From: Oscheius onirici
Lineage: Eukaryota; Nematoda; Chromadorea; Rhabditida; Rhabditidae
Assembly: GCA_932521025.1 (NCBI GenBank)
Contig: OW051473.1
Location: 3,348,001-3,412,000, forward strand
DNA: 64,000 nt
Direction of reading: 5' to 3'
The notes beneath the pieces were generated by a model, which did no database searches, was not told the origin of the DNA, and saw only the letters and a list, made by a program, of their open reading frames with translations. Position numbers and translations under genes: made by a program. This document shows, one piece after another, positions 25,302 to 35,924 of this stretch; the stretch's first letter is position 1; the number at the start of each line of letters is the position of its first letter.

Positions 25302-28300
25302 CTGAAAAACTTGATTGCGTATTCCGTTATCAGTGTTCGTCGGTAATAGCTGGAAAATTAGGCTTGAATGTCCTTTGCGACCCACTGGTCAAACTTTCTC
25401 TTTTCCAGGGGTCTGGCATTGCGCAAGAGCGTCGCCCTAAGCGCAAAAGGGAGAATTCGCCGACGGCGTAGCACACAAAAGAAAAAGGAACAGGAAACGA
25501 GTAACAAGAGGGTGAGATAACGGGCGGCTTTAAAGTGCCCAGGCCGAGTGACCCATCTGCAGGCTGCGCGACAGTTTTAATAAATGACATCTGAGGCAGC
25601 TGGCAGAGGTCACCGATGTTGTTTACCTCGAGTCCTAGTTTCCTGGATCCTATAACACACATTCTCAACTTAATTGGCAAAATGAGAAGAAATGAGTTTC
25701 GGGCGTAGAGAAGGGGTCACCACCTCGTTTTAAGTGAACCGAATGGGCTGTTGCACTAATGCGAAACGTAAGGTTTCCGGAGCAAGAAGCCAGCGTTGCG
25801 CACAGCAATCAGTAGCGCGTAAGCAGTTGTAATAGTAATCAGAAATGAAACCCATAAATATGTAATTGCCTAGACAAGAGGGCGTCACTGATAGCTAAAA
25901 TGGAGCGTGAAACTCCAAATGAGAACAAATGCCGTTCGGATAGCACGAATTGCGTGTCTTAAACAAGACGCCGCAAAATTTCGTTACTGCTCAAAGACAC
26001 ACAACTCAACATGCGAAATCTGCGCTCCATTGAAAACAGAACAACAGCAATGGTGGTAATCTTTTTTGAGGTCGCGCGAATGTCAAAAAGGAACAATTAC
26101 GTGCCAAACTGACTGGCAGTACTATAAACTTGTTGAGACAGAAGGCATAACGTGAGAACGAATGAATTGAACATTTCGATGGGAAACTGTGCTTGTGTGA
26201 GAGAGCGCTCTCAATTGCAAAAGAAAAATTCAATAATGCGCTCCTAACAAAGAGCACAAGCTGTTGAGCTCACGATTGAATTCGAGGCCTGGTAAAGGGC
26301 AAACGGCTGATTGTGTGGCCAAAAAGAAAACATTGTGCCATCGGGTGGATCCGCTCATTAGCTCACTGTTGTTGAGACTAATTGACAGTAGGGTCATTAA
26401 CACTTGCGGAGGGAGCAGATGTCTGTAAGCCTACAGGCAAACAACCACGGTGTCATCTTCATGCAATTCAAATAAATTTAAGGGAAAGCGGAATAACTAG
26501 CCATCTGGAGTCCAAACAAAGGGCATCAAGATCCAATGAGGTCCGTCATATCGAATGACACTACAGGAAGTCTTGCAGTGAAAATGCGGAAAGCGGATTC
26601 ATTTGGATTCACTGGATCCAGTGAATATCTTGGTTCTTAATTTTTGAACACGGTTCATCTTTAATTTGAAAGGTAACACTTTGAAAGATATATTCTTTTT
26701 CATGCTGAAGTGAAATTGATCCTTTTATCTTCATTTTATTTATTATCTTTATTTCAGCCCCTGAGGCGAAAAAATTGCAAAGAAACATGTTCCCTTAATT
26801 TGAAGCTAACTATTTCTATAGCCTCGAATCCGCATATTGCATTATTTTAGTCAGTTTTGCAAGAACTATGACATTGACGTAGAATTTTTAAAAAGCTAAG
26901 ATCACAAAAATTTGCTGCAGAGCAATATGAAAGAAGTGACGATGAATAATTTGGACAAATGAAAGTTGGAATATTTATTCAATCTACGCAATCTTTTAAT
27001 ATTAAGAGGAGCGCAGTGCACACACGTGGCCCCATTCCGTCTACAAGATTCCAGAGCTCTTTGCAAAGCCCGCGACATATCTTTTACCCTCGTCATTTAG
27101 CAAGAGGTTGTCGTCTTTGATCCCTTGAGCCGAAAACTAGCTGGTTCCTTCAGACGTTATTCTAAGAACTTTGGGCCAACGCAACATTAAGAACGCTTTT
27201 CTTTTTCATGGAAATTCAGAAATGAGGACAGCCTTTTCGCTTGGATGAACCTCGACGTGGCAAAAATGGCCGGCACTCCATATCCACGGCCAGTCAGTAG
27301 TGCCAAAAGCACAAACGCACTAGGTGCTCTTCAGCTGAGTGTCGAACCTTGTCTAGTAACTCTAAAAAAACCTTTCCGTTCATAACAGATTTCTGGCTGG
27401 GAACTGGAATTAATTTACCCACATTGCAGGTCTTTTTCACAGAAACAGCCAGCTACTCCAGTCTTCCAAGGGGCTAATTTTTCATAGCCAGTTTACGACT
27501 ACTGCGTATTACTCGATCGGAAACTTCATTATAGTTTAGCTTAGTTGGGATTTTTTCAGCGGAACTTTTATTTCATTTTTCCCTGATTTGTTGTTCCTAA
27601 TTCAAATTGCTATGCTCAGTATCATTGTCGATGTACAACATATGAACTCTCATGTCAATAGTCATAATGAGACAGTGGTTTTGATCTAACGTTTTTTTTA
27701 TACCTGAAGCGCATGCGTCAATTTATCCATTAACAAGGTTTTCATTCTTCCTGCACGGCCAAAGTCAAGAGTCTGCAGTCCCCTTTTGCCTCACCAAAAG
27801 GCTCTTCCGGTCTGTTACTATGAAGTCTTTCAAGCCACAAACACGGCACAATTAAATGCTCAGGTTGTTCTGGTCAGGACTCTGGTTGCCCTCTTGAAAT
27901 TGTCTCAAATGAGACTTTTCTGCTCGTGGCAGTTGTCATCGGCAGGATGCTGCAAGCACATCTGAACAGATCACTTCCTCCCTCCTACTTTACTCGAGCA
28001 CATTCCGCACATGTAGCGGGTGTGGTTCCTTCTCCCCCGGTCAAACGTCTCCCTTGTATTTATCTATGACGATATGAAATTAGCTGTCGAGGCTTTTCTG
28101 TTGACAGTGCTCTTGGCGAGAAATAGACACCAAACCGAAGATGTTTTCACGAGTTCCTCAGTCTGTCGCGCACTGAAAACGTCCAATGACTAATATATTA
28201 ACTATGTGAAAAGGTGTTTTTACCTGATGCTTTCAACCAATTTGAACCTTTTTTCTTTCACCTTGTGTTTTGTCTCACTAAGATGTCGACTCAGAAGAGT

Positions 28301-28927
28301 ACAATCACGAGGTCTTGGGACGTCAACGGCCATTTGTCGGAATTGACTAAGAATGTTCCGTTCGCCCCTTTCGTTGTTTTCAAAAGCATGCTTATCCGGC
28401 AGATTTTTGCTCAATTCCGTTTTGTAGTCGAGGTTTCCGGGAAAGAGCTTTCCTCTTAAAAGAGTTGTATCTGACCTCCAAAGGGCTGAAAAGGTCGTCT
28501 GAGAAGCCATGTAGGTTATTATTATAGGCTTTCCGCAATCCGTTTGACATCTCAAGTGGATATTGGGAATCGTGTGAGGTATTTATGTTCCTTTCTTTGT
28601 TTTCATCTTCGCTTCCCTTCCCAGTTACTCATCTCTTTTCAGGTTCTCTCTTCTATCCCCCTTCACTACGTCGGAGCCTTGATTTCTGTCCCACAGACTC
28701 CTCATCGAGGTAAGAGCTCATTACGAGTTCTCATATTGTGAAAGAAACGCTCAATTGAAGAGGTCAAAAAATGGCTGAGACTGCTTGTTGCTTCGTGAGG
28801 TCAACTTCCTTAATCCAGTCACGCATAACCGGGAAAGGCAGCACTCAAAATTTGGCTTTTCCGCGTGATAGATAATTGAGTTATTTCGCGCAAACTTTCT
28901 TGTATTTTAAGAACATTGTTATCCTAG
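25302..28927. other. divergent intergenic region, 3.6 kb
   Basis: It separates the leftward Turtle-like gene from the rightward glutamate transporter and should contain both promoters and the missing signal-peptide exon of the adhesion gene. No coding exon was recognised. The plus strand looks purine-rich near the left gene (about 25.4-26.3 kb) and pyrimidine-rich near the right gene (about 27.7-28.7 kb). Confidence 0.5.
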
Positions 28928-30818
28928 ATGGCGCGAATCTCGAAGGAGAACGTGCTCCTACTGCTGACAGTCTTTGGAGTCATTACTGGAACCATACTTG
29001 GAGTGTCTCTCCGGAACACTAACGTAAGTAGAAGGGTTATTGACAAAACAGTTTTTTGCATAGAACAAGGAAAAATGGAGCAAACGTCATCTCAGCTACC
29101 TTCGGTTCCCAGGAGATTGTTTTGTACAAATGCTCAAAATGCTCATCCTTCCACTTATTATGTCCAGTATAATGTCAGTTGATTCCACGGGATAAACAAA
29201 CTGATTTTTCAGCACAAGTTTAGCTTCTGTTGATTCAAACACTGCCGGTAAATTGGGAGTAATCTCTTTACTCTACTACTTTCTAACCACAATGGCTGCT
29301 GTCATTCTTGGTATCATTCTTGTCATGATCATCAAGCCCGGAACGTGGACTGTCACCAACATCGAAGATGCCGTAGGAGCACAGACCAAGGCCCCTTGCA
29401 TTTCTAATGCAATGGACACGATTCTCGATTTGGTCAAGTAAGAGTTGATCTTAAACATCTATGTTGAATTTCAGGAGTCTTTTCCCTGAGAATCTGGTTG
29501 AAGCTACTTTCCGCTCACACAAGGTCTGCATGAAATTCCTGAACGGAACCAAGCCAATCGATCCCGATCTGGTCCTCAAACTAACCGATGGTAAAGACAG
29601 TAGTATTGCTTAGAACAGTTAATTTCAGATGCTCGAAAGGCATTCACTGAGATCCCAGAAAAGCAAACATCTGATGGAATGAACATTCTAGGACTTGTCA
29701 CCTTCAGTGTTGCTCTGGGAATAACAATCGGATACATTGGTGAAGAGGGCAATGCCATGAAGGCGTTCTTCAAAAGCTTGGAAGCTGTGAGCATGAAGCT
29801 CATTTCCCTCGTTATTTGGTGAGTTACCCAAATGAGACGTAAAAACAACGTTTAGGTATTCTCCCATTGGAATCACGTTTCTCATCGCTGCGCAAATAGT
29901 CGCTATGAAGGATCCTGGAAAGGAGCTGCAACGATTGATGGGATATATGATCACCGTCTTGCTCGGCCTCTTCATCCACGGATTCGTGGTTCTTCCTCTG
30001 TTAATGATAACGGTACGTGCTCTCTTTTAACCCGTCACGCAGACTCAGTTGGCCCGAAGGAACCCTATCAAATATGTGGCTGGTATGGCACAAGCGCTGC
30101 TCACCGCCCTCGCAACAAGCTCCAGGTGATCTCAGCCAGAAGTCCATCATTCAAATTATTTCAGCTCTGCTACCTTGCCTTTGTCCATTAAATGCGTGGA
30201 GGAAAACGGGGTAGACTCACGAGTTGCCCGATTCGTACTTCCTCTAGGAGCCACCATGTGAGGAAGGGCACGTGCATTAACAAGTCGATTTTTAGTAACA
30301 TGGATGGAACGGCCTTATATGAGGCAGTAGCAGCTATCTACATTTCACAGTGTGTAGGACAGACTTTGACGCTGGGCGAAGTAGTGTTGGTCTCTTTGAC
30401 AGCTACTTTGGCAAGTATTGGAGCGGCCGGAATTCCACAAGCTGGAATAGTCACGATGATCATGGTTCTCATTGCCATTGGACTGCCCTCTAACTTATTC
30501 ATTCTCATTCTTCCAGTCGACTTCTTCTTGGACAGAATTCGGTGAATCAGCTGCACAAAAGCAAAGAACAATCTGCTCTTTTCAGAACCACGGTCAACGT
30601 TCATGGCGACAGCATTGGGGCAGCCGTGGTAGGAAAGCTTTGCGAAAAATACCTCAAAAGGGGTTAGACTTTTGCCCCTTTCAGACACCAATTACACCTA
30701 TTTAGGACCCGCAGAGATCAACGACCAGGGATACAGCATGCTCTCACAGACGGCCTCACCTGATCCTTCCAAGAGGACAATTATTGGCAATCACTACGAA
30801 AATTCGCATATGCTCTAA
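28928..30818 (+). CDS. excitatory amino-acid transporter (EAAT/GLT, SLC1)
   Basis: About eleven exons: 28928-29023, 29064 to about 29161, 29213-29437, 29475-29590, 29629-29818, 29856-30012, 30043-30125, 30165-30257, 30296-30541 and 30586 onward, with a last exon to 30818. SLC1 hallmarks are the first helix [19 protein letters not shown], the second [18 protein letters not shown], the serine-rich HP1 loop [12 protein letters not shown], the substrate and sodium motif [12 protein letters not shown]2 with [12 protein letters not shown], and [18 protein letters not shown]. It is predicted to import glutamate with sodium across the plasma membrane, clearing transmitter. C. elegans has several GLT paralogs and I cannot assign one. 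The exon 2/3 junction is awkward: the obvious donor at 29178 is out of phase, and an in-phase donor at 29162 removes several residues from a conserved helix. Confidence 0.9.
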
Positions 30819-31004
30819 ACCCATTTTATGTCCTGTGGACATATTTCATCAAATGACCTATATTTTGACAAATAGAATAGGAAAATTTCGTGTTTTGTTC
30901 CCCGTGGATCTCGAAAAGTGGTACATACATATTTCATTTATACAATACTCACCCTCTTCCACTTAGGAAGGAAGATGTTTTATTACAAATAAATCTGCAA
31001 TAAT

Positions 31005-31504
31005 TTAATGGATGCAACTTCTATCCTGTCCCGGAAAATCCGTTTCCAGATTCACATCGCCAATATTGAACCATTTTGAAGCTGTTCCATGGTGAATGTA
31101 GTGCTTCGGAATGTTAAAGGTCACCTTTTTCTGACACGGCTATAAAGAAGATGAATGTTTGCTATGGAAAAAGTTACCCGAATGTCATCCAAGCAGTCGT
31201 GATAAATGTACAGGACAGGGTCAATATCCGTCAGTTCTCTGGTCGTTCCATCCAGACGGAACTCTCCATCTTTGTCTGTATATTTTTCATCCAGAAGGTC
31301 GTCTGGATCACCGGGATCTAAAATATCGCAAGATTAGAAGGCAGGTAAAAACTGACTAGTATCGATGTCGTATATTTTCACTTTCGTATTTCGGAGAAGA
31401 ACGTCGCCACACCAAAGTCTGCCTTTTACGGCAACTCCTTGCAGACGGAATGATGAACACAGCGACAGACACGAAGCAAGAAGTAGAAATTTCAAATGGC
31501 TCAT
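31005..31504 (-). CDS. transthyretin-like secreted protein
   Basis: Three exons on the minus strand, about 140 residues. The ATG at 31504 opens a signal peptide (MSHLKFLLLASCLSLCSS); an in-frame ATG at 31546 would add 14 polar residues and is less likely. TTR-like blocks: VKGRLWCGDVLLRNTKVKIY, DPDDLLDEKYTDKDGEFRL, LYIYHDC, the Cys in RPCQKKVTFNIPKHY, and the C-terminal NIGDVNLETDFPGQDRSC. This is the classic family pattern and is closer to consensus than the TTR-like protein at 2.9 kb. Function is unknown beyond secretion. It lies 101 bases downstream of the chondroitin-proteoglycan-like gene on the same strand and may be its operon partner. It converges with the transporter gene. Confidence 0.9.
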
Positions 31505-31605
31505 ACGAGAATATGAGTTGCCCGGAGGGGAGGGCTTTCTTATCACGGAAACTATTGACTACCCCACCCGCGTCAAGAGGAACAACACTAAAGCTTTTGT
31601 TTTTA

Positions 31606-32425
31606 TTAATGCGGACATTTACATTTGCCCACATGACAAGGTAGTCCATGACAGTCATTTCCATGCGCCTTGCACTTTTTCTGATCACAAAATCCAAGCA
31701 CAGCATCGACCATAAGCGGAAATCCGTGATGAGATAATGCCTGAAATTCGTATTTTTGTTGCCAGAATACTTACTCTTTCACAATGACACTCTCCCTCAT
31801 GGCATGCTCCACGAAGACCTCCACAATCTGCATCATCGTCGCAGTCTCTTGCAGGCACACATGCTCGACAATTGCACTTGCCCATGTGGGTACCGAAACA
31901 TCTTCCCTGAATAATAACTTGATTGCAAAAAAATGTAATTCTTACCTTTCCACATTCGGTATCAGAGTGGCATTCCGTCTCTGCCATACATATTTTCAAC
32001 AGATGTGGAACAATCTTTCCCGATTTGATGGTTATTGATCTAGGCTTGTGAGTGGTAGGCTTTGGTGTGGTAGTAGTTGTAGTGGTAGTTGTGGATGTTG
32101 TCGTGGTTGTAGTAGTTGTGGATGTGATTGGAGCAGAAGTTTGTTCTCCAAAAAAGACATTATTTAAAAAGAATTTCAATACCTGATGTTTCTAAGGAAC
32201 TGACTGCGAAATCGTTTCCACTTCCTTCAATATGCTGCAAGTCGTCATCCGACTGTTCGCTAGTTACGGGTAAAGCTAGCTCTGCCTCTAATATCCTTTT
32301 CAAATCAGCCGTCAATTCCGATAAAATGTCATCGTCGTAGCCGGAGATCAGGTTGACTGCAGGTGAATCCATTAAAAGACACGGACACTCTCACCTAGCA
32401 ATAAGACGCAGACGGTAAGTTTCAT
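31606..32425 (-). CDS. secreted Thr-rich, Cys-rich protein (chondroitin proteoglycan-like)
   Basis: Start 32425, stop 31606, several exons. Signal peptide MKLTVCVLLLVNLISG is followed by an acidic region (DDDILSELTADLKRI) containing EGSGNDF, a Ser-Gly flanked by acids that fits a glycosaminoglycan attachment site. Next comes an almost pure threonine tract (about 18 Thr with one Ser) that should be mucin-type O-glycosylated. The rest is Cys-rich: ETECHSDTECGK, FGTHMGKCNCRACVPARDC, DCGGLRGACHEGECHC and NDCHGLPCHVGKCKCPH, resembling EB or WAP-like repeats. C. elegans CPG proteins share this combination, in eggshell and matrix. I do not assign an ortholog. The trinucleotide-repetitive coding of the Thr tract (about 32055-32130) may vary in length between individuals. 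Confidence 0.82.
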
Positions 32426-33373
32426 GTCCCGTAGTGCCTTGTAGTGTAAGCTCTAAGATTGAAGGTGAGATACTGAGAACGATGGATCGGTGAAAACGAG
32501 AAAGAAAAGCGACACCGGTTTTGGGAGTAGGATCTTCCTGGACAATAGGAAGCTCTGCTTTTGTCACTAATTCTACGAGAACAAAACAATCCTGTGTACT
32601 GCTCTTAAATCTTGTCTGAATGTGCTCCATGTGCTGATCATCGTCTGTTGACCCTTGTCGCCCGATTAATGAGTGGTTATTTGGCCCTCGTACGCAATCC
32701 CAAGATCTCGTGATTTTATACGCACGCCAGTTGATCATAACATGTGAACCAGATTATCTCGCTGGATGTGTTTTCAATATTTTCATTTACATGTTTCTAC
32801 AATGCAAAACTTATTACTCGACAATCTAATAACATCAGATTTAAGCTTTGAATTACCGACGCCGATATGTTGAGGATTGAATAAGCTTATGCGCGTACGC
32901 AAATTTGCGTCAAAGCCTTGAACTACTGTAAGACAATTGTTTTCAAACATTCTACAATGATTTTTGTTGCCATTAAGAAGAAATTTACATTTTTTCAGAT
33001 AAGATCCATACAAAAAAATCATTTACACCTGCCAAAGGTAAATTAATGCTTCAAATAAGTTTTGCAACATTTTTATTCTGCAAGATATTTTTCGAACAAT
33101 GTGTAATAAGTGGCAAGAAGAAAGTACGAAAGCAAACAGTCACGGGAAATGTGTCGGAATCAATGTGGTCGAAAAGAAACATAGGAACTAAACGGGACAG
33201 GTTTTAACTGGTAAGAAAGACAGTGAAGCAGCATGTGACTATTTGAGGAGAATAGTCAATTGCGGAGACTGCTTTTTATGAAAGACGAACCAGTATCGTT
33301 TGAGTGATGAGGCCTGTCTCCGCGGACAATTGAAGAATTACCGAGTGGTTTCTTTTAGGCGGTGGTTGTTGCA
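32426..33373. other. intergenic, no gene recognised
   Basis: It should contain the promoter of the leftward mucin/TTR-like pair and the 3' UTR of the nucleotide-sugar transporter. Open stretches of up to 115 codons on the minus strand near 32391-32738 overlap the first exon of the mucin gene in another frame and carry no recognisable domain. Confidence 0.5.
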
Positions 33374-34885
33374 CTACATGGGCGAGTCTTTGGACGGTCT
33401 GACCATCAAAAGACCGCTCTTTGAGCCTAGTTTGCTAAACTCGAATGGGGAAGAGGGAGACTTGTAAGGATACAGGGTGTACATAATGATAGATGCTATC
33501 ACCAGACCAGAGCCGGCAGTAAAGAAGAAGCCAGGAACAAAATCAAAGAGAAGCCATGACCCTACAGCAGCTCCAATGATTGCCATACTCTGAGTTTGTT
33601 ATGATCTAGGAACACGGTTAGGGTACCTGAGCATATGCTTTAAGAATGTTGTCGGCATATTTGATCACGATTGAAATAAGTAGGCCTCCAACGGAATTTG
33701 TAACCGTCAAACAGATTACCAAGAAGTCCCATCCACGGAACATTCCCTCTGCAAAAGATCTGTCGCATTCTTGAGTCTATTCCCGGCTTCTCGCAGAAGC
33801 CGTTTCAAAATGTGAGTCCTCAAAAGAGCGAAGGGAACATGAAAACACTTGTGTACACTTGGCTCGGTCGCATTGTCCTCCCGTGAACCCAACGCCAGGA
33901 TTTCTAGACCTCCGGCGTCGGATGCCCTCTCCGACTGACCGGACACCCCGTCCATCCGGCCATTGTGCACACTCTTTGAGGTGTCGCGCCCTCCCCTTTT
34001 TTGCACTTGTTTGCGGTTCTAGGATTGTGTTCTCTGACTCACGGCTTTGAATCGTCTCCCAGTCGTAGAACCACATTGAAAACAGAGAGATCGGTAGACC
34101 GAGAACCGCGAGGCGAATGTTCTGCATCCAGACAGATACTTCACTCTGCTTCAAAACCTTTTCCAAATAAACTCCTGCGAAGGCAGAAGTGAAGCACATA
34201 CTTATCACACTTATAAAACCGACGAGAGGCTTTTGTTCGACGCTTTCATTTGCAGCAGGAGGAGAATAGACCAACTGAACATCAACCACACCTAAAATTT
34301 CGCTTTTCAGAACTATGCAAAACAACTACCCATGACAAGAAGAGTCAGCGCAATCCATTGCTTAGAAGAAAGTCTTTTGCCAAGAACGACGTACATGAGC
34401 ATTGCCGTGGTAAAAATTTTCATCTGGTAAGCAATCTGAAAAATGAGTACCTAGTTCAAACGCTCAACCAAACTTACGCAAAACGTTGTTGCCTCTAAAT
34501 GACTCAAAGAGATGTAGTAAAGGTTGTTTTGTAACGTATAAATTAAAGCAGGGAGGCAAATTTTGGCTGTCTCAGTCATGTCATCATAAATAGCTGCTTT
34601 CAGCTCTTTGAAAAATCTGCGAACTGATATTAATTTTGAAGCCCACATACTTAATTATTGATCTGTTGTTGTAAATGATAATAGCTGAACAGACTGTCAG
34701 TTTAATAATTTCCATCATAAAAACATTGACTGTGGTCAGAAAGACCTTGTCTTCCGATCGGTATCTCGAATATCGTGCCATAAGAGGCATACTGGAAACA
34801 GTTGAAAGTTATATATAAACCAGTACCTGGCTTGCTGTAGAGTAAGTAGTAGTAAACCTCCATATTTAAACTTGGAATCGGTCAT
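33374..34885 (-). CDS. nucleotide-sugar transporter (SLC35A family)
   Basis: The ATG at 34885 starts MTDSKFKYGGLLLLTLQQAS, followed by MPLMARYSR. The chain runs left through about nine hydrophobic segments. Family blocks are LPALIYTLQNNLYYISLSHL, AYQMKIFTTAMLMYVVLGKR, SVWMQNIRLAVLGLPIS, and VTNSVGGLLISIVIKYADN followed by ILKAYAQSMAII. These match the UDP-galactose, UDP-GlcNAc and CMP-sialic acid transporter group, ten-helix Golgi antiporters that exchange nucleotide sugar for nucleoside monophosphate. The substrate cannot be read from sequence; nematodes use these for UDP-sugars in glycoprotein and proteoglycan synthesis. One intron (about 33758-34042) is unusually long for this genome. The C-tail is cytosolic and Ser/Lys-rich. 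Length is about 330 residues, normal for the family. Confidence 0.88.
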
Positions 34886-35924
34886 TTTGACCAGAATCCC
34901 AAAAATGTGACGAGAGTAGACTCGTCAAAAACGTGGCTGAACAAAAGTGCGCAAGGCAATTCCGACCCGACGGCGATTCCAGAGATGATATCTGAAAACC
35001 AGCCTTGTAGACAGCTGGACCAATCATTTGGGACTTTCGGCGTACTTTGGAAATGCTGTTCATCAGATCCCCGAGACCTTTGTCTTAGTGTGGCTATCAT
35101 GGGTGGCCGCGTGTCGCACACTCTCCAGAACGCGCTCAAGAGGCCAAAAAATGGACTCTTGAAAGGCGACGCCCGGCTTAGTCTGAGACTACAGCTTGCA
35201 GCCTGGAACATCATGTCACTGTTTCTGTACAACAACAGAAATAGTCCAAAACTAAGAAGAGTGGAGGCAGTGTGCCTTGTTCATTAGCCCTATATCGCAG
35301 CAGCAAGATAAACGAGAAACTTTTAGGTGTTGTGAGACTTTTGCTCTTTACAATAGAATTCTACAGTATTCAGTTCTTCGAAACAGACTTGGGTTATGCA
35401 ACTGCACAAATGGAAGCCATCTGTTCGTAGAGAAACAAGTCAGATGGTAAGTACCGCAAATTGATAGTAACCTACTAAAACTACAATAAGAATGAAATGT
35501 AATTAGTTATAGTGTTGTAGCTGACATTTGATATTTTCAATCACCATGTCTTGTCCTACAGACAGGACTATCTCAGTGGAATCACTGATCTAAGAAACCA
35601 CAGTAAACAATTCAAATTTGAAGACCGATACATCTTTGTTCGAAAACATTATGACAGATCTCAAAATAGCATCCCCTCTTCTCGGGAGCTGTCTCGGTTT
35701 CCCAAAAGAGAATCGTCCCAATTGGCTGAGCCTTGTTCATATCGTGACTCCCTGTCAGACCCTCCCTTATCCCTTATCTCCCTCTCAGTCTCCTCTTTTT
35801 GTCTGCTATTTCGAGCCCGACTGCCTCGAGCTATTTGCGCGATTTTGAGCCCGCCTCCTCTCTTCTATATACTCAGTCCAACGGGCGCGAGGTCGTCGGC
35901 ACTACCGTATTCCAAGTTCAATCC
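34886..35924. other. divergent intergenic region with CT-rich promoter
   Basis: No gene was recognised. The segment 35670-35870 is strongly pyrimidine-rich on the plus strand and ends in a TATA element at 35866-35871, 54 bases before the ATG of the rightward gene. Confidence 0.5.
35866..35871 (+). promoter_or_regulatory. TATA box
   Basis: TATATA at the end of a long CT-rich tract, 54 bases upstream of the signal-peptide ATG at 35925. This supports 35925 as the true start of the following gene. Confidence 0.5.

Noticed and set aside
33758-34042. Arg-rich open frame inside the nucleotide-sugar transporter
   Set aside because: It is readthrough into an intron: a good GTGAGT donor and TTTTGCAG acceptor restore the conserved membrane helices.
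34882-35235. 117-codon minus-strand open frame overlapping the start of the transporter gene
   Set aside because: It overlaps the first transporter exon only marginally in another frame, shows no signal peptide or domain, and lies in the promoter region.
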